Shown here piece by piece: positions 36,158 through 44,388 of a stretch of DNA of 64,000 nt. The stretch is taken from assembly GCF_019443505.1 (NCBI RefSeq), contig NZ_CP080377.1, positions 6,200,001-6,264,000 of the forward strand, in the 5' to 3' direction. Every line of letters starts with the position of its first letter. Position 1 is the first letter of the stretch. The notes beneath the pieces are model-generated. The model ran no database searches. It saw only the letters and a list, made by a program, of their open reading frames with translations, and was not told the origin of the DNA. Position numbers and translations under genes: made by a program. The DNA is from Janthinobacterium sp. PAMC25594. Lineage in GTDB: Bacteria; Pseudomonadota; Gammaproteobacteria; Burkholderiales; Burkholderiaceae_D.

Positions 36158-37141
36158 TCAGGCGATCGAGGGGATGCTGCTCTTTTGCATGTTGACCTGC
36201 GACGCGATCACTTCGTGGGGCGAACAGCAAAAGCGGTTCTTGCCGGCGCGCTTGGCTTCATACAGGGCCGTGTCGGCCGCGCCCAGCAGGGATTCGACGG
36301 TGCTGGCGTCGTCCGGGTAGATGGCGATGCCGATGCTGGTCGACAGGCGCAAGGTCAGGTCGTTGATGAAATACGGTTCGGAAATGACTTCGATCAGCTT
36401 GGCGGCCGGTTCGCGCGCATCGCCCTTGCCGGCCAGGTTGCCCAGCACGATGACGAATTCGTCGCCGCCGATGCGCGCCACCGTGTCTTCCTTGCGCGAT
36501 GCGCCCACCAGGCGGGCCGCCACCATTTTCAGGATGTCATCGCCATAGCCGTGGCCGTAACTGTCGTTGATGGCCTTGAAGCCATCCAGGTCCAGGTACA
36601 GGATGGCCGACTTGCCGCGGCTGCGGGCCGATTGCTGCAGCGTGTGTTCGATGCGGTCTTCCAGCAGGCGCCGGTTCGGCAAGCCCGTCAGCGGGTCGTG
36701 CAGCGCCAGTTCCTGCTGCTGCTTGCTGTATTGCGCCAGTTCCTTGTACAGCAGGCGCACTTCCAGCATGTTGTGGATGCGCTTGTGCACTTCCATCAGG
36801 TCGAACGGTTTGCTGATGAAGTCGCGCGCCCCCGCTTCCAGGGCGGCGATCTTGAAACTCGGCTGCGCCGTCAGGGCCAGCACGGGCAGGTAGCCGCCGT
36901 GCTCGATTTCCTTCAAGCCTTTCATGACCTGGAAGCCATTCAATTCCGGCATTTGCAGGTCCAGCAAGATCAGGTCGTAGCAATGCTCCCGGTGCAGGGG
37001 GCAGACCTGGGCCGGACGCATGGTGGCCGTGACATTGGTATAGCCCGCATCGCGCAGGATTTCCAGCATCAGGTCGACATTGTCGGGCGAATCGTCGACG
37101 ACCAAAATTTTGGCTTTCAAAATCTCATCTTGGCTGGGCAT
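36158..37141 (-). CDS. Response regulator with GGDEF output (diguanylate cyclase)
   Basis: 327 residues: an N-terminal REC domain (ILVVDDSPDN, phospho-acceptor in LILLDLQMPE, K in ISKPFD) and a C-terminal GGDEF domain (about 155-315). The active loop is RIGGDEF and an I-site RKED lies five residues upstream, so c-di-GMP synthesis with product inhibition is expected upon phosphorylation. The REC part contains an extra Cys/His stretch (CPLHREHC) around residues 47-54 that is not typical of CheY folds. The nearest kinase is the hybrid kinase gene upstream on the same strand, a plausible partner. Confidence 0.9.
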   Translation of the reverse strand: MPSQDEILKAKILVVDDSPDNVDLMLEILRDAGYTNVTATMRPAQVCPLHREHCYDLILLDLQMPELNGFQVMKGLKEIEHGGYLPVLALTAQPSFKIAALEAGARDFISKPFDLMEVHKRIHNMLEVRLLYKELAQYSKQQQELALHDPLTGLPNRRLLEDRIEHTLQQSARSRGKSAILYLDLDGFKAINDSYGHGYGDDILKMVAARLVGASRKEDTVARIGGDEFVIVLGNLAGKGDAREPAAKLIEVISEPYFINDLTLRLSTSIGIAIYPDDASTVESLLGAADTALYEAKRAGKNRFCCSPHEVIASQVNMQKSSIPSIA

Positions 37142-37442
37142 GTAGGGTCTCGGTTAATACGGTCTATGCAACGCTGGCTTCTACCGCTGATGATCGGCTG
37201 ACGGCGGTGGGAAAGATAGTAGCGCCTTGCAACATGATACGGCGCACAACAGCGCTTGAACTCGCTTCTGCCACTGATGGCAGCCAAGGCTGCCTGTCTC
37301 CTGCCTGCCGTGCAGGGGGTGCTTCTGCATTTCAGTGTAGCAAATTTCAGCTTAGTTGCTTGTAGGACAGTGCCGCGTCTGAAAGTAGGAAGGCCAACCC
37401 ACGAAAATAGTCATTTTATTCTGCAGTGTGTATTTCTTTGCA
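37142..37442. other. Intergenic region between hybrid kinase and REC-GGDEF gene
   Basis: 301 bases, with no credible ORF, RNA gene or clear terminator. It separates two minus-strand signalling genes and should contain the promoter of the REC-GGDEF gene. Confidence 0.4.
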
Positions 37443-39911
37443 TTATCTTTTCAAGAGTGGGGCCGTGACGGGCGTCGCGGCCAGTTGCGCCACGGTCGTC
37501 AGCAGCTCTGCCGGGTCCAGCGGTTTCGAGACCCAGGCCTGGAAGCCGCTGGCCAGCGCCCGCTGGCGATCCTGCGGTTGCGCGAATGCCGTCAGCGCCA
37601 GCACGGGCAGGCGGGCGGCGTCAGGGGAAGCGTGCGCGCGGATTTGCGCCAGCAGGTCGAAACCGTCGGCATCGGGCATGCCGATGTCGCTGACCAGCAC
37701 ATGCGGGCGCACCTGCTCCAGCAGTTGCAGCGCCTGTGCCACGCTGGCGGCGCCATGCACTTCGGCGTGGTGGTCGCGCAGGATGCGTTCCGTCAGTTCG
37801 CGCGCATCGGCTTCGTCATCGACCAGCAGCACCCTGACGCCGCGCAAGTCGGGGCTGGCGGACGGGGCGCCGCCCGCCTGGCGCGCGGCGGCGGGCGCGC
37901 CCAGGGGCAGGCGCACGGTAAAGCTGGCGCCCTGCATGTCGCCGGCGCTGCTGGCCGTGACCGTGCCGCCATGCTGTTCCACCAGGTGCTTGACGATCGC
38001 CAGTCCCAGCCCCAGGCCGCCGTGCCGGCGCGTGGTGGAGGCGTCGGCCTGGCGGAAGCGGTCGAAGACGTGGGGCAGGAAGTCTTTCTTGATGCCCACG
38101 CCGTTGTCGGCCACCGTGATGGCCAGGCGGCTCGCCTCGCGGCGCACGCCGATATCGACCCGCCCCCCTTGCGGCGTGAACTTCAGGGCATTCGACAGCA
38201 GGTTCCAGATCACTTGCTGGATACGGCCGGGGTCGCCCATGATGCTGCCCGCATCGCTGGCGATGCTGCTGTGGATGGCGATGTGCTTGGCGTCGGCCGC
38301 CGGGCGCAGGGTTTCGATGGCCGAGGCGATGACGCTGGCGGGCGCGAGGGGCTGCAGGTCGAGCAACACCTTGTCGGAGGTGATGCGGCTCATGTCGAGC
38401 AAGTCCTCGATCAGTTGCGCCTGTGCGCGCGCATTGCGTTCGATGCTTTGCAGGCCGCGGTGCAGGTCGGCCTGGTCGCGCGTGCCGCGCCGCAGCACCT
38501 GGGCCCAGCCCAGGATGGCCGACAGCGGCGTGCGCAGTTCATGCGACAGGGTGGCGAGAAAATCGTCTTTCAGCTGGTTCGTGCGCTCGGCTTCGGCGCG
38601 CGCCTCGCGTTCGCTGTCGAGCAGCACCTTGCGCTCTTCGGCGGCGCGCGTGGCGGCCGCGTACAGGCGCGTATTGTCGAGCGCGACGGCGGCCTGCGCG
38701 GCGATGGCCGAGACGATGCGTTCGCTGCGCGCGCTGAACATGCCCGCCTGCGGATGGCCGAGCAGCAAGCGCCCCAGCAACAGGCCCGAGCGCGAACTGA
38801 CGGGCAGGCTCAGGCAGCTGCGCAACGGCGGCGCGCCATCGGCGCTGGCGTCGGGTGCGGCCAGCAGGTCGTTCTCGCGCATGGCCGGTCCCTGGCGCAG
38901 TTCCGCGGCGACGGTGTCGGCCTGGCGCAGGCTGAGGCCGTTGACGGCGCGCGCCGAGGGGAGGGCCTCGCCCGCCTCGTCATAATAAAAGACGCCGAAG
39001 CGCGCGCCGCTGATGCGCGTGGCCGCATCGACGGTTTCCTGCAGCAGGGCCGGCAAGTCCAGGGTGCTGGCCAGGGCCGCGCCTGTGTTGTTGAGCAATT
39101 CCAGCACGCGCGTCTCGTCGCGCAAGGCTTCCTGCGCGCGCTTGACCTGGTCGACGTCGGTGCTCGTGCCAAACCAGCGCAGCAGTTGGCCGCCCCGGTC
39201 GCGCACGGGATTGGCGCGCGTCAGGAACCAGCGGTACTGGCCGTCCGCGCCGCGGATGGGGAACTCCATTTCGAACGGCGTGCCATCGCGCAAGGCGGTC
39301 TTCCAGGCTTGCAACATGGGCGGCAGGTAGCGCGCGTCATAGGCGATGCTCCAGCCGTCGCCCGCCATCTGTTCGGCGCTGGTGCCCGTGTAGTCGTGCC
39401 AGCGCTGGTTGTACCAGGCGATGGTGCCGTCGAAGCTGGCGATCCAGGCCAGTTGCGGGATGGAGTTGGCCAGCGCGCGCAAGTCTTCTTCGCTGTGGCG
39501 CAAGCTTTCCTCTGCCGCCTTGCGCTGGCTGATGTCCTGGATATACGTGGTCAAGCCTTCGCTGGACGGGAAGATGCGCACTTCCAGCCAGCGCCCCGGC
39601 GGCGGATACAGCAGCTCGAAACTGCAGCTGTGCTGCTGCGCCATGCTGCGCCGGTACTGCACTTCCAGTTCCGTGCCCTGCAAGTGGGGGCAGGCTTGCC
39701 ACAGGCTGCTGCCCGCCAGCTCGCCGCCGGGCGCACGCTGCGGTGCGAGCATGTCGGCGCCGCGCGTATTGATGTAGCGGATGGTCCAGTCGTGGTCGAG
39801 CAGGCAAAAGCCGTCGGTAATACCCTCCAGCAAGTTGGCCAGGCGCTCGTCGGATAGGCTCAGCGGCGCTGATGGGGGGAGCAGATCTTGCTTGCGGTCA
39901 TGCTTAGCCAT
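37443..39911 (-). CDS. Hybrid sensor histidine kinase (PAS-PAS-GAF-HisKA-HATPase-REC)
   Basis: 822-residue soluble hybrid kinase. PAS domains at about 20-135 and 145-260 (with ILDISQRKAAE-type linkers), a GAF domain about 270-430, HisKA with phospho-His in LSHELRTPLSAIL near 460, HATPase (N-box NLLSNALKFTPQGG, G-boxes DNGVGI and GLGLGLAIVKHLVEQHGG), and a C-terminal REC (LLVDDEADARE, acceptor in VSDIGMPDADG). No membrane segments. The signal is unknown. SD CAGGA lies eight bases before the ATG. Confidence 0.9.
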   Translation of the reverse strand: MAKHDRKQDLLPPSAPLSLSDERLANLLEGITDGFCLLDHDWTIRYINTRGADMLAPQRAPGGELAGSSLWQACPHLQGTELEVQYRRSMAQQHSCSFELLYPPPGRWLEVRIFPSSEGLTTYIQDISQRKAAEESLRHSEEDLRALANSIPQLAWIASFDGTIAWYNQRWHDYTGTSAEQMAGDGWSIAYDARYLPPMLQAWKTALRDGTPFEMEFPIRGADGQYRWFLTRANPVRDRGGQLLRWFGTSTDVDQVKRAQEALRDETRVLELLNNTGAALASTLDLPALLQETVDAATRISGARFGVFYYDEAGEALPSARAVNGLSLRQADTVAAELRQGPAMRENDLLAAPDASADGAPPLRSCLSLPVSSRSGLLLGRLLLGHPQAGMFSARSERIVSAIAAQAAVALDNTRLYAAATRAAEERKVLLDSEREARAEAERTNQLKDDFLATLSHELRTPLSAILGWAQVLRRGTRDQADLHRGLQSIERNARAQAQLIEDLLDMSRITSDKVLLDLQPLAPASVIASAIETLRPAADAKHIAIHSSIASDAGSIMGDPGRIQQVIWNLLSNALKFTPQGGRVDIGVRREASRLAITVADNGVGIKKDFLPHVFDRFRQADASTTRRHGGLGLGLAIVKHLVEQHGGTVTASSAGDMQGASFTVRLPLGAPAAARQAGGAPSASPDLRGVRVLLVDDEADARELTERILRDHHAEVHGAASVAQALQLLEQVRPHVLVSDIGMPDADGFDLLAQIRAHASPDAARLPVLALTAFAQPQDRQRALASGFQAWVSKPLDPAELLTTVAQLAATPVTAPLLKR

Positions 39912-40110
39912 CGGAAATCCTGCAACGGTGAGTCTGCCGCGCGGGCTGTTGCCCCGCCGGGCCGCCGTCGCTAAGCTCAGTTAAATGGGTCATGATGGAA
40001 TTGCCTGCCGTCATGCATGAGAGGAGACACAAGCGCCCCTGTCTGACTGGTATTGTAGCCCCAAGCGGCGCGGCGCCACCGCACGCTTGCGTGCCGCCTG
40101 CAGATAGCAC

Positions 40111-40139
40111 TGGACAGGCGGGAAGGCAGTCCCTATAAT
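40111..40139 (+). promoter_or_regulatory. Strong rRNA-type sigma-70 promoter
   Basis: TGGACA (40111-40116), 17-bp spacer, TATAAT (40134-40139), followed by a GC-rich discriminator CCCGCT. The form resembles ribosomal-operon promoters of Burkholderiales. The nearest mature product on this strand is the tRNA about 190 bases downstream. Confidence 0.65.
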
Positions 40140-40299
40140 CCCGCTTCTTTCGAGACAGCAACTTCTCGATGCGCTGGGTGCCACTGTGAAAGCAGCTGTG
40201 TCCATCGATGAAAGGCGTAGGCTTTTCGGCAGTGAAAAGGTGGCTGATGGTGCGGGGCGGTATTCTGCAAAAATCAGCTAAGCGATTGAAAAATCGAAC

Positions 40300-40328
40300 T
40301 TTTCAAAGCGAAATGAATACGCTATAAT
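40300..40328 (+). promoter_or_regulatory. Promoter of the first tRNA-Arg gene
   Basis: A -10 TATAAT (40323-40328) lies 10 bases before the tRNA; a weaker -35 TTTTCA (40300-40305) is 17 bp upstream of it. Confidence 0.65.
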
Positions 40329-40338
40329 GTTTGCCTGC

Positions 40339-40415
40339 GCGGCTGTAGCTCAGCTGGATAGAGTACTTGGCTACGAACCAAGGGGTCGTGGGTTCAATTC
40401 CTGCCAGCCGCACCA
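40339..40415 (+). tRNA. tRNA-Arg(ACG), copy 1
   Basis: 77 nt with encoded CCA. Acceptor stem GCGGCTG/CAGCCGC, anticodon arm CTTGG-CTACGAA-CCAAG with anticodon ACG (read as ICG), T-arm with GGTTCAATTCC. First of three tandem identical copies. Confidence 0.97.
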
Positions 40416-40497
40416 GAATACTGAAAATCAGACTTTGCCTGGTTTTGTTGTAACAAGTTTCACCTCCATGTTGTTCATGGACTGTTGTAGAAGTTTT

Positions 40498-40574
40498 GCG
40501 GCTGTAGCTCAGCTGGATAGAGTACTTGGCTACGAACCAAGGGGTCGTGGGTTCAATTCCTGCCAGCCGCACCA
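40498..40574 (+). tRNA. tRNA-Arg(ACG), copy 2
   Basis: Identical to copy 1 over all 77 nt, 82 bases downstream of it. No separate promoter is evident, so it is probably processed from a joint precursor. Confidence 0.97.
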
Positions 40575-40652
40575 GTATTGCCAAAACGGAGTTCGCTTCG
40601 TTTTGATGAAAGTTTCAAGCTTCGCGCCGTCCGGCGAAGTGTGTCAGAGTTT

Positions 40653-40729
40653 GCGGCTGTAGCTCAGCTGGATAGAGTACTTGGCTACGAACCAAGGGGT
40701 CGTGGGTTCAATTCCTGCCAGCCGCACCA
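40653..40729 (+). tRNA. tRNA-Arg(ACG), copy 3
   Basis: Identical to copies 1 and 2, 78 bases downstream of copy 2. It is followed by the cluster terminator at 40751. Confidence 0.97.
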
Positions 40730-40750
40730 GTATCAGCAGTAAAGAAAAAA

Positions 40751-40780
40751 CCCGGAAAGGTAACTTTCCGGGTTTTTTTT
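40751..40780. terminator. Bidirectional terminator after tRNA-Arg copies 1-3
   Basis: Perfect 9-bp stem CCCGGAAAG / CTTTCCGGG, GTAA loop, and eight T residues. A run of A on the left arm means it also works for the minus-strand lipoprotein gene. Confidence 0.92.
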
Positions 40781-40800
40781 CGTTCGGCCAAACGGTCGCT

Positions 40801-40833
40801 TGAAACACGCCGCCAGCAGCGCGGCGTGTTTCA
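40801..40833. other. 13-bp perfect hairpin downstream of the lipoprotein gene
   Basis: Arms TGAAACACGCCGC and GCGGCGTGTTTCA with loop CAGCAGC. No T-run on either side. It lies 17 bases past the lipoprotein stop on the minus strand and may protect that mRNA's 3' end ahead of the terminator at 40751-40780. Confidence 0.6.
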
Positions 40834-40849
40834 GTCTGCCAAAGGGGCG

Positions 40850-42997
40850 TCAATTCGGATACGGCTGGCCCGACGACGCCTGGTTGCCCAGGACGATGGT
40901 GGTCAGCCACAGTCCGCCATTCGTCACGGGGCCCGTGAACTTGAACAGCGAGGCACCCGTCTGCGCCGGGTCCGCCACATTCGATGCCAGGGAATTTAGC
41001 CCCGAGGTCGTGAAGGTGCACGAGGTTTCTTGTCCAACTGCATTTTGTTCCGCGTTCAGCACCGGCGTGGCGCCATTGAACAGGGACAGGCCGCAATTAT
41101 CCATTTTGGAACCGTAGGTGGCGGACTGCGTGTAGTTGAAGGTCACCACGCCGTCGAGCAGGGTAGAGGCGGGGAGGGACGACAGTTTCGCCGGCGTGAT
41201 GCCGGTGAGCGTGGCGAACAGGCTGGCCTGGTTGGCCCTGGCAAAGGCTTTCGACAGCGGCACGGCATTGATCTGGAACGGGAAGGCGCTGACGGGGCCA
41301 TTCGGCGTTTTCAGGGTCCAGACATACACCTTGCCAGGCGCGACTTTCGTCTCGTCGATGCAAGCCGTGCCGGCGCCCAGGCCCGGCGTGTTGGCGGGCA
41401 GGCCAGCCAGGTCCTTGCAGCTTTGAATGGCTTCCGCGTTATGGTAGAAAGTACTGGCGGCGCCATTGCTGTCGGCCACCCGCATGTGCGTGTAGCCGGT
41501 CGCCGGCAGGATCAGCTGCAATTTGCTGCCGGCCGTGCCCGGTATCTGGAAGTCGCCGAACGTCGTCAGGCCCGGTCCCCGCACATCGATCTTGTTGATG
41601 GCCGGATTTTCCTGCAGCACGGTGTCGAGCTCGACGTGCGCGGCCCATTCGCGCGCAAAGCTGGCCGTGCCCGCAGTATCGACGCTGCGCTGGATGCGCG
41701 CATTCATGTGCATGTCCAGGTGGCCGCTGCCGGCCAGTTTCCAGCCGCCGGCGCAGCCGCTGGTGTCGCTGGTCTTGAGCAGTTTCCAGTTGAGCATGCC
41801 CGCGTCGCCGCCGATGCGCAACTGCACCCATGCGCTGCTCGGCTTGCCTGCGGTGAAGGCGATGGCCGTCGCCCCGGCGCCCAGGCGATTGCCGATGAAG
41901 TCGGCAACACGCGTCGTCGAAGTGCTGGACGAGGACGTCAGCGTGGCAATTTCATCCGTGCTCAAAGGCTGCATGCTGACGCTGGCCAAGCCCAGTGCTT
42001 CGATCGTCAGCCCCGCATGGGCGGCCTGGTCCGGGCTGGTCAGGGCGGCCAGGATTTCCGCCTTGCCCACCGCCGCCCCCATGCTGAACGAACTGTCGAT
42101 GAACGGCGACACAGCCGTCGTCGACGGCACGACGAAGCCCGTCTTCGGATACAGCGCGCTGAGCGAGGCCATGCAGGCGCGGATTTCCGGCAAGACACTG
42201 GCTGCGGCCGTCGCCTTGACCAGGTCGGCGTCCGATGGTGGCGTCGCCGCCGGTATCGTCGACGCGCCGCCGACGGCGGCGGGCAAGGTCACGCTGCCCA
42301 GCGCGCTGTTGGTGGCGATCAGGGTGACCGTCGCCATGGCGCCTTGCGCTTCCGCGGGCGCGACGAGGATCTGGTCCAGCACGGCGTCCATGCCCGTGCC
42401 GTTGGCAACAAAGGCGCCCGTCAACGGATTGGTATTGCCGGTATTGATCGGTTTGATCATGGCGACGACGGCGGCCACGGCCGCATCGAGCCGTTGCTGG
42501 GTCGCCGCCGTGGCCAGCGCCGTGGTGCAGGCGGCCGAGACCGTATTGGCGACGGGGGCGCAGACGGCGGCCAGGGCCGTGCCGCCGGGCTGGCCCGACG
42601 CCGTGGAGACGATCAGGTCGGTCAGCGGCGTGATGTTGACGGTTTGCCCCGCCGCGGTGGCGATGGAGTTGAGCGTCACTTGCTTGCCGCCGGACGTGCC
42701 GGTGATGCTGAGGAAAAACGGCGCCGTCATGCCGGCCACGTCGACCGTAAAGGCGCCACCGGCGCCGGTGTTGACCGCCACCGACACTTTGCCCTTGCTA
42801 TCGATGGCCACGACGCTGCCCGCGACGGGCGCGCCGACGGCGGCCGTGCCGCTGACCGTCGTTGCCGGTGCCGGTACGACGGGAGGAATGGGCGGCGCCG
42901 GGTCGGCGGGGGTGCCGCCGCCGCCACAGGCGGCAAGAAGGAAGGTGGCGGCGCAGGCGGCAGCCAGCGGCAATAATTGATGCAAATTCTTTTTCAT
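40850..42997 (-). CDS. Large lipoprotein of unknown function
   Basis: 715-residue protein with a lipobox LLAAC (Cys24) followed by a GGGG and Pro-rich linker, then a carboxypeptidase-regulatory/Ig-like region (about 50-120: VSGTAAVGAPVAGSVVAID), an Ala/Thr-rich helical middle and a Trp-containing C-terminal domain with several cysteines (CKDLAGL, ACIDETK, DNCGLS, SCTF) that could form disulfides. I do not recognise the C-terminal fold. It is placed, in opposite orientation, between tRNA-Arg copies 3 and 4. Surface or periplasmic location is expected. Confidence 0.7.
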   Translation of the reverse strand: MKKNLHQLLPLAAACAATFLLAACGGGGTPADPAPPIPPVVPAPATTVSGTAAVGAPVAGSVVAIDSKGKVSVAVNTGAGGAFTVDVAGMTAPFFLSITGTSGGKQVTLNSIATAAGQTVNITPLTDLIVSTASGQPGGTALAAVCAPVANTVSAACTTALATAATQQRLDAAVAAVVAMIKPINTGNTNPLTGAFVANGTGMDAVLDQILVAPAEAQGAMATVTLIATNSALGSVTLPAAVGGASTIPAATPPSDADLVKATAAASVLPEIRACMASLSALYPKTGFVVPSTTAVSPFIDSSFSMGAAVGKAEILAALTSPDQAAHAGLTIEALGLASVSMQPLSTDEIATLTSSSSTSTTRVADFIGNRLGAGATAIAFTAGKPSSAWVQLRIGGDAGMLNWKLLKTSDTSGCAGGWKLAGSGHLDMHMNARIQRSVDTAGTASFAREWAAHVELDTVLQENPAINKIDVRGPGLTTFGDFQIPGTAGSKLQLILPATGYTHMRVADSNGAASTFYHNAEAIQSCKDLAGLPANTPGLGAGTACIDETKVAPGKVYVWTLKTPNGPVSAFPFQINAVPLSKAFARANQASLFATLTGITPAKLSSLPASTLLDGVVTFNYTQSATYGSKMDNCGLSLFNGATPVLNAEQNAVGQETSCTFTTSGLNSLASNVADPAQTGASLFKFTGPVTNGGLWLTTIVLGNQASSGQPYPN

Positions 42998-43230
42998 GAC
43001 ATCCCCTTGGTATTTTTTTTGGAATTACTGCCAGTAAACATTCTCAAAATTTTCCATGAATTGCAATTGATTTTTCATGGATGCATTGATAATGTCTAAG
43101 AAGAAATAAACCTGTCGGTTTTGCGCCGCAGTCAGAAAATAAATGTGATGAAAGATGCAAGTGAGCGGGGTGGGTCGGCCGCTGAAAAACAGGGGAGGGC
43201 GTCAATTGTGAAATAGTGCCGCCACGCCCT

Positions 43231-43258
43231 TTGCCATTCCGCAAAGCCCTGCTATAAT
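43231..43258 (+). promoter_or_regulatory. Promoter of tRNA-Arg copy 4
   Basis: TTGCCA (43231-43236), 16-bp spacer, TATAAT (43253-43258), 10 bases before the tRNA. The GCTATAAT context matches the promoter of copy 1. Confidence 0.75.
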
Positions 43259-43268
43259 CTTGTCTTAG

Positions 43269-43345
43269 GCGGCTGTAGCTCAGCTGGATAGAGTACTTGG
43301 CTACGAACCAAGGGGTCGTGGGTTCAATTCCTGCCAGCCGCACCA
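43269..43345 (+). tRNA. tRNA-Arg(ACG), copy 4
   Basis: Identical to copies 1-3, 77 nt with CCA, but 2.5 kb away with its own promoter and terminator. Confidence 0.97.
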
Positions 43346-43352
43346 GAATATC

Positions 43353-43385
43353 GGGGGTCAGATTATAAAATCTGATCCCCTTTTT
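43353..43385 (+). terminator. Terminator after tRNA-Arg copy 4
   Basis: 12-bp stem from 43353-43364 to 43369-43380 with one G-U pair, AT loop, and five T residues. Confidence 0.85.
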
Positions 43386-43400
43386 CGTTTCCGAATGGAT

Positions 43401-44273
43401 TTATGTTGCGCCCGTGGCGCCGTGCCGGTATTGCCGGCGAAACGCGCGCGGCGTGACGTGCCTGGCGGCGCGGAACTGGCGGTTGAAATGCGCGAGGTTG
43501 CGGTAGCCCGCCTCTTGCGCGATGACGGCGATGGCGAGATTGCTCTCGATCAGCTGTTGGCAGGCGCGGCCGATGCGCAGCCGCGCCAGGTACTCGCCCG
43601 GCGTGCAATGCGCGTGGCGCTTGAAACAGCGGTGAAACGCGCCCAGCGACAGTGCCGCCTTCGGCGCCAGGGTTTCCAGTGCGATCTCTTCCCGGAAATG
43701 CGCGTGCATGAAATCAAACACGCTGGCCATGCGCTTGTGCTGCCCATCGGGCAGCGGCGCCTGCGCCATCGAGGCCAGCGGCCGCGCGCCCGTATCGCCG
43801 GCCAGATCCAGCAGCACGTCGAGCAGCAGCGGCAAGCGCTGCGGTACGGGCAGGGCGTTCAGTTGCAGCAGTTTATCTGCGCTGCGCGCGCTCATGTCCG
43901 CTGAAAAATGCAGGGCGGGACCGGCGCGGGCCGCCAGTTGCCGCAAGCCGTGCAACTCGGGAAAACAGGCCGCCAGCCGTTCCACCCATTCCAGCGAAAA
44001 CCATACGACGACGGCCAGCATCGGCTGCGCGCCGTCGATGCGCTCGCTGGCCGACCACGTATGCGGCAAATTCGGCCCCAGCAGCACCAGGTCGCCCGGC
44101 TCGAAGTCGCCCAGGTGGTCGCCGATGTAGCGTTGTCCCCGGGCATTCACTGTGAGGGTCAGTTCGAACTGCGGGTGGTAATGCCAGATGAAGGGAATGG
44201 TGTCGAGTTCGCGCCACAGCAAGCCCCAGGAGTGGCCCGTCGGTATCGTGACTTGTTCGAATAAAGGCGTCAT
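43401..44273 (-). CDS. AraC family transcriptional regulator
   Basis: 290-residue regulator: an N-terminal cupin-like ligand domain (HYHPQFELTLTVNARGQRYIGD, then FEPGDLVLLGPNLPHTW) and a C-terminal AraC DNA-binding domain (LSLGAFHRCFKRHAHCTPGEY, IAQEAGYRNLAHFNRQFR). It is divergent, across 115 bases, from the phytanoyl-CoA dioxygenase-like gene, which it probably controls. The ligand is unknown. Confidence 0.87.
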   Translation of the reverse strand: MTPLFEQVTIPTGHSWGLLWRELDTIPFIWHYHPQFELTLTVNARGQRYIGDHLGDFEPGDLVLLGPNLPHTWSASERIDGAQPMLAVVVWFSLEWVERLAACFPELHGLRQLAARAGPALHFSADMSARSADKLLQLNALPVPQRLPLLLDVLLDLAGDTGARPLASMAQAPLPDGQHKRMASVFDFMHAHFREEIALETLAPKAALSLGAFHRCFKRHAHCTPGEYLARLRIGRACQQLIESNLAIAVIAQEAGYRNLAHFNRQFRAARHVTPRAFRRQYRHGATGAT

Positions 44274-44388
44274 TGTGACGTTTGAAGCGTAGGAATAGTC
44301 AGGATAGTATCAGTATTGGCCACCCGGCGCGCATTTTACGGGGCCGTGCCATCGCACAATCTGTCTCACACCAACACAGGAGACAGCG

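Larger units (their letters stand above)
39912..40338. other. Region upstream of the tRNA-Arg cluster
   Basis: 427 bases without a protein gene. It holds an rRNA-type promoter at 40111-40139 and the promoter next to the first tRNA at 40300-40328. Between the two lies about 150 bases of unexplained transcribed-looking sequence with an inverted repeat TTGAAAA ... TTTTCAA just before the tRNA. Confidence 0.5.

Noticed and set aside
37428..39857. 809-codon plus-strand ORF opposite the hybrid kinase
   Set aside because: Antisense shadow; the kinase on the minus strand has all expected domains.
40303..40584. Short ORFs running through the tRNA-Arg copies
   Set aside because: They translate the tRNA genes themselves and repeat with each copy; not proteins.
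40339..40729. CRISPR-like regular repeats
   Set aside because: The 77-base repeats are tRNA genes with cloverleaf structure; the two spacers, of 82 and 78 bases, are simply the intergenic DNA.
41030..42976. 648-codon plus-strand ORF opposite the lipoprotein gene
   Set aside because: Arg/Gly-rich antisense translation; the minus strand has a signal peptide, lipobox and normal composition.
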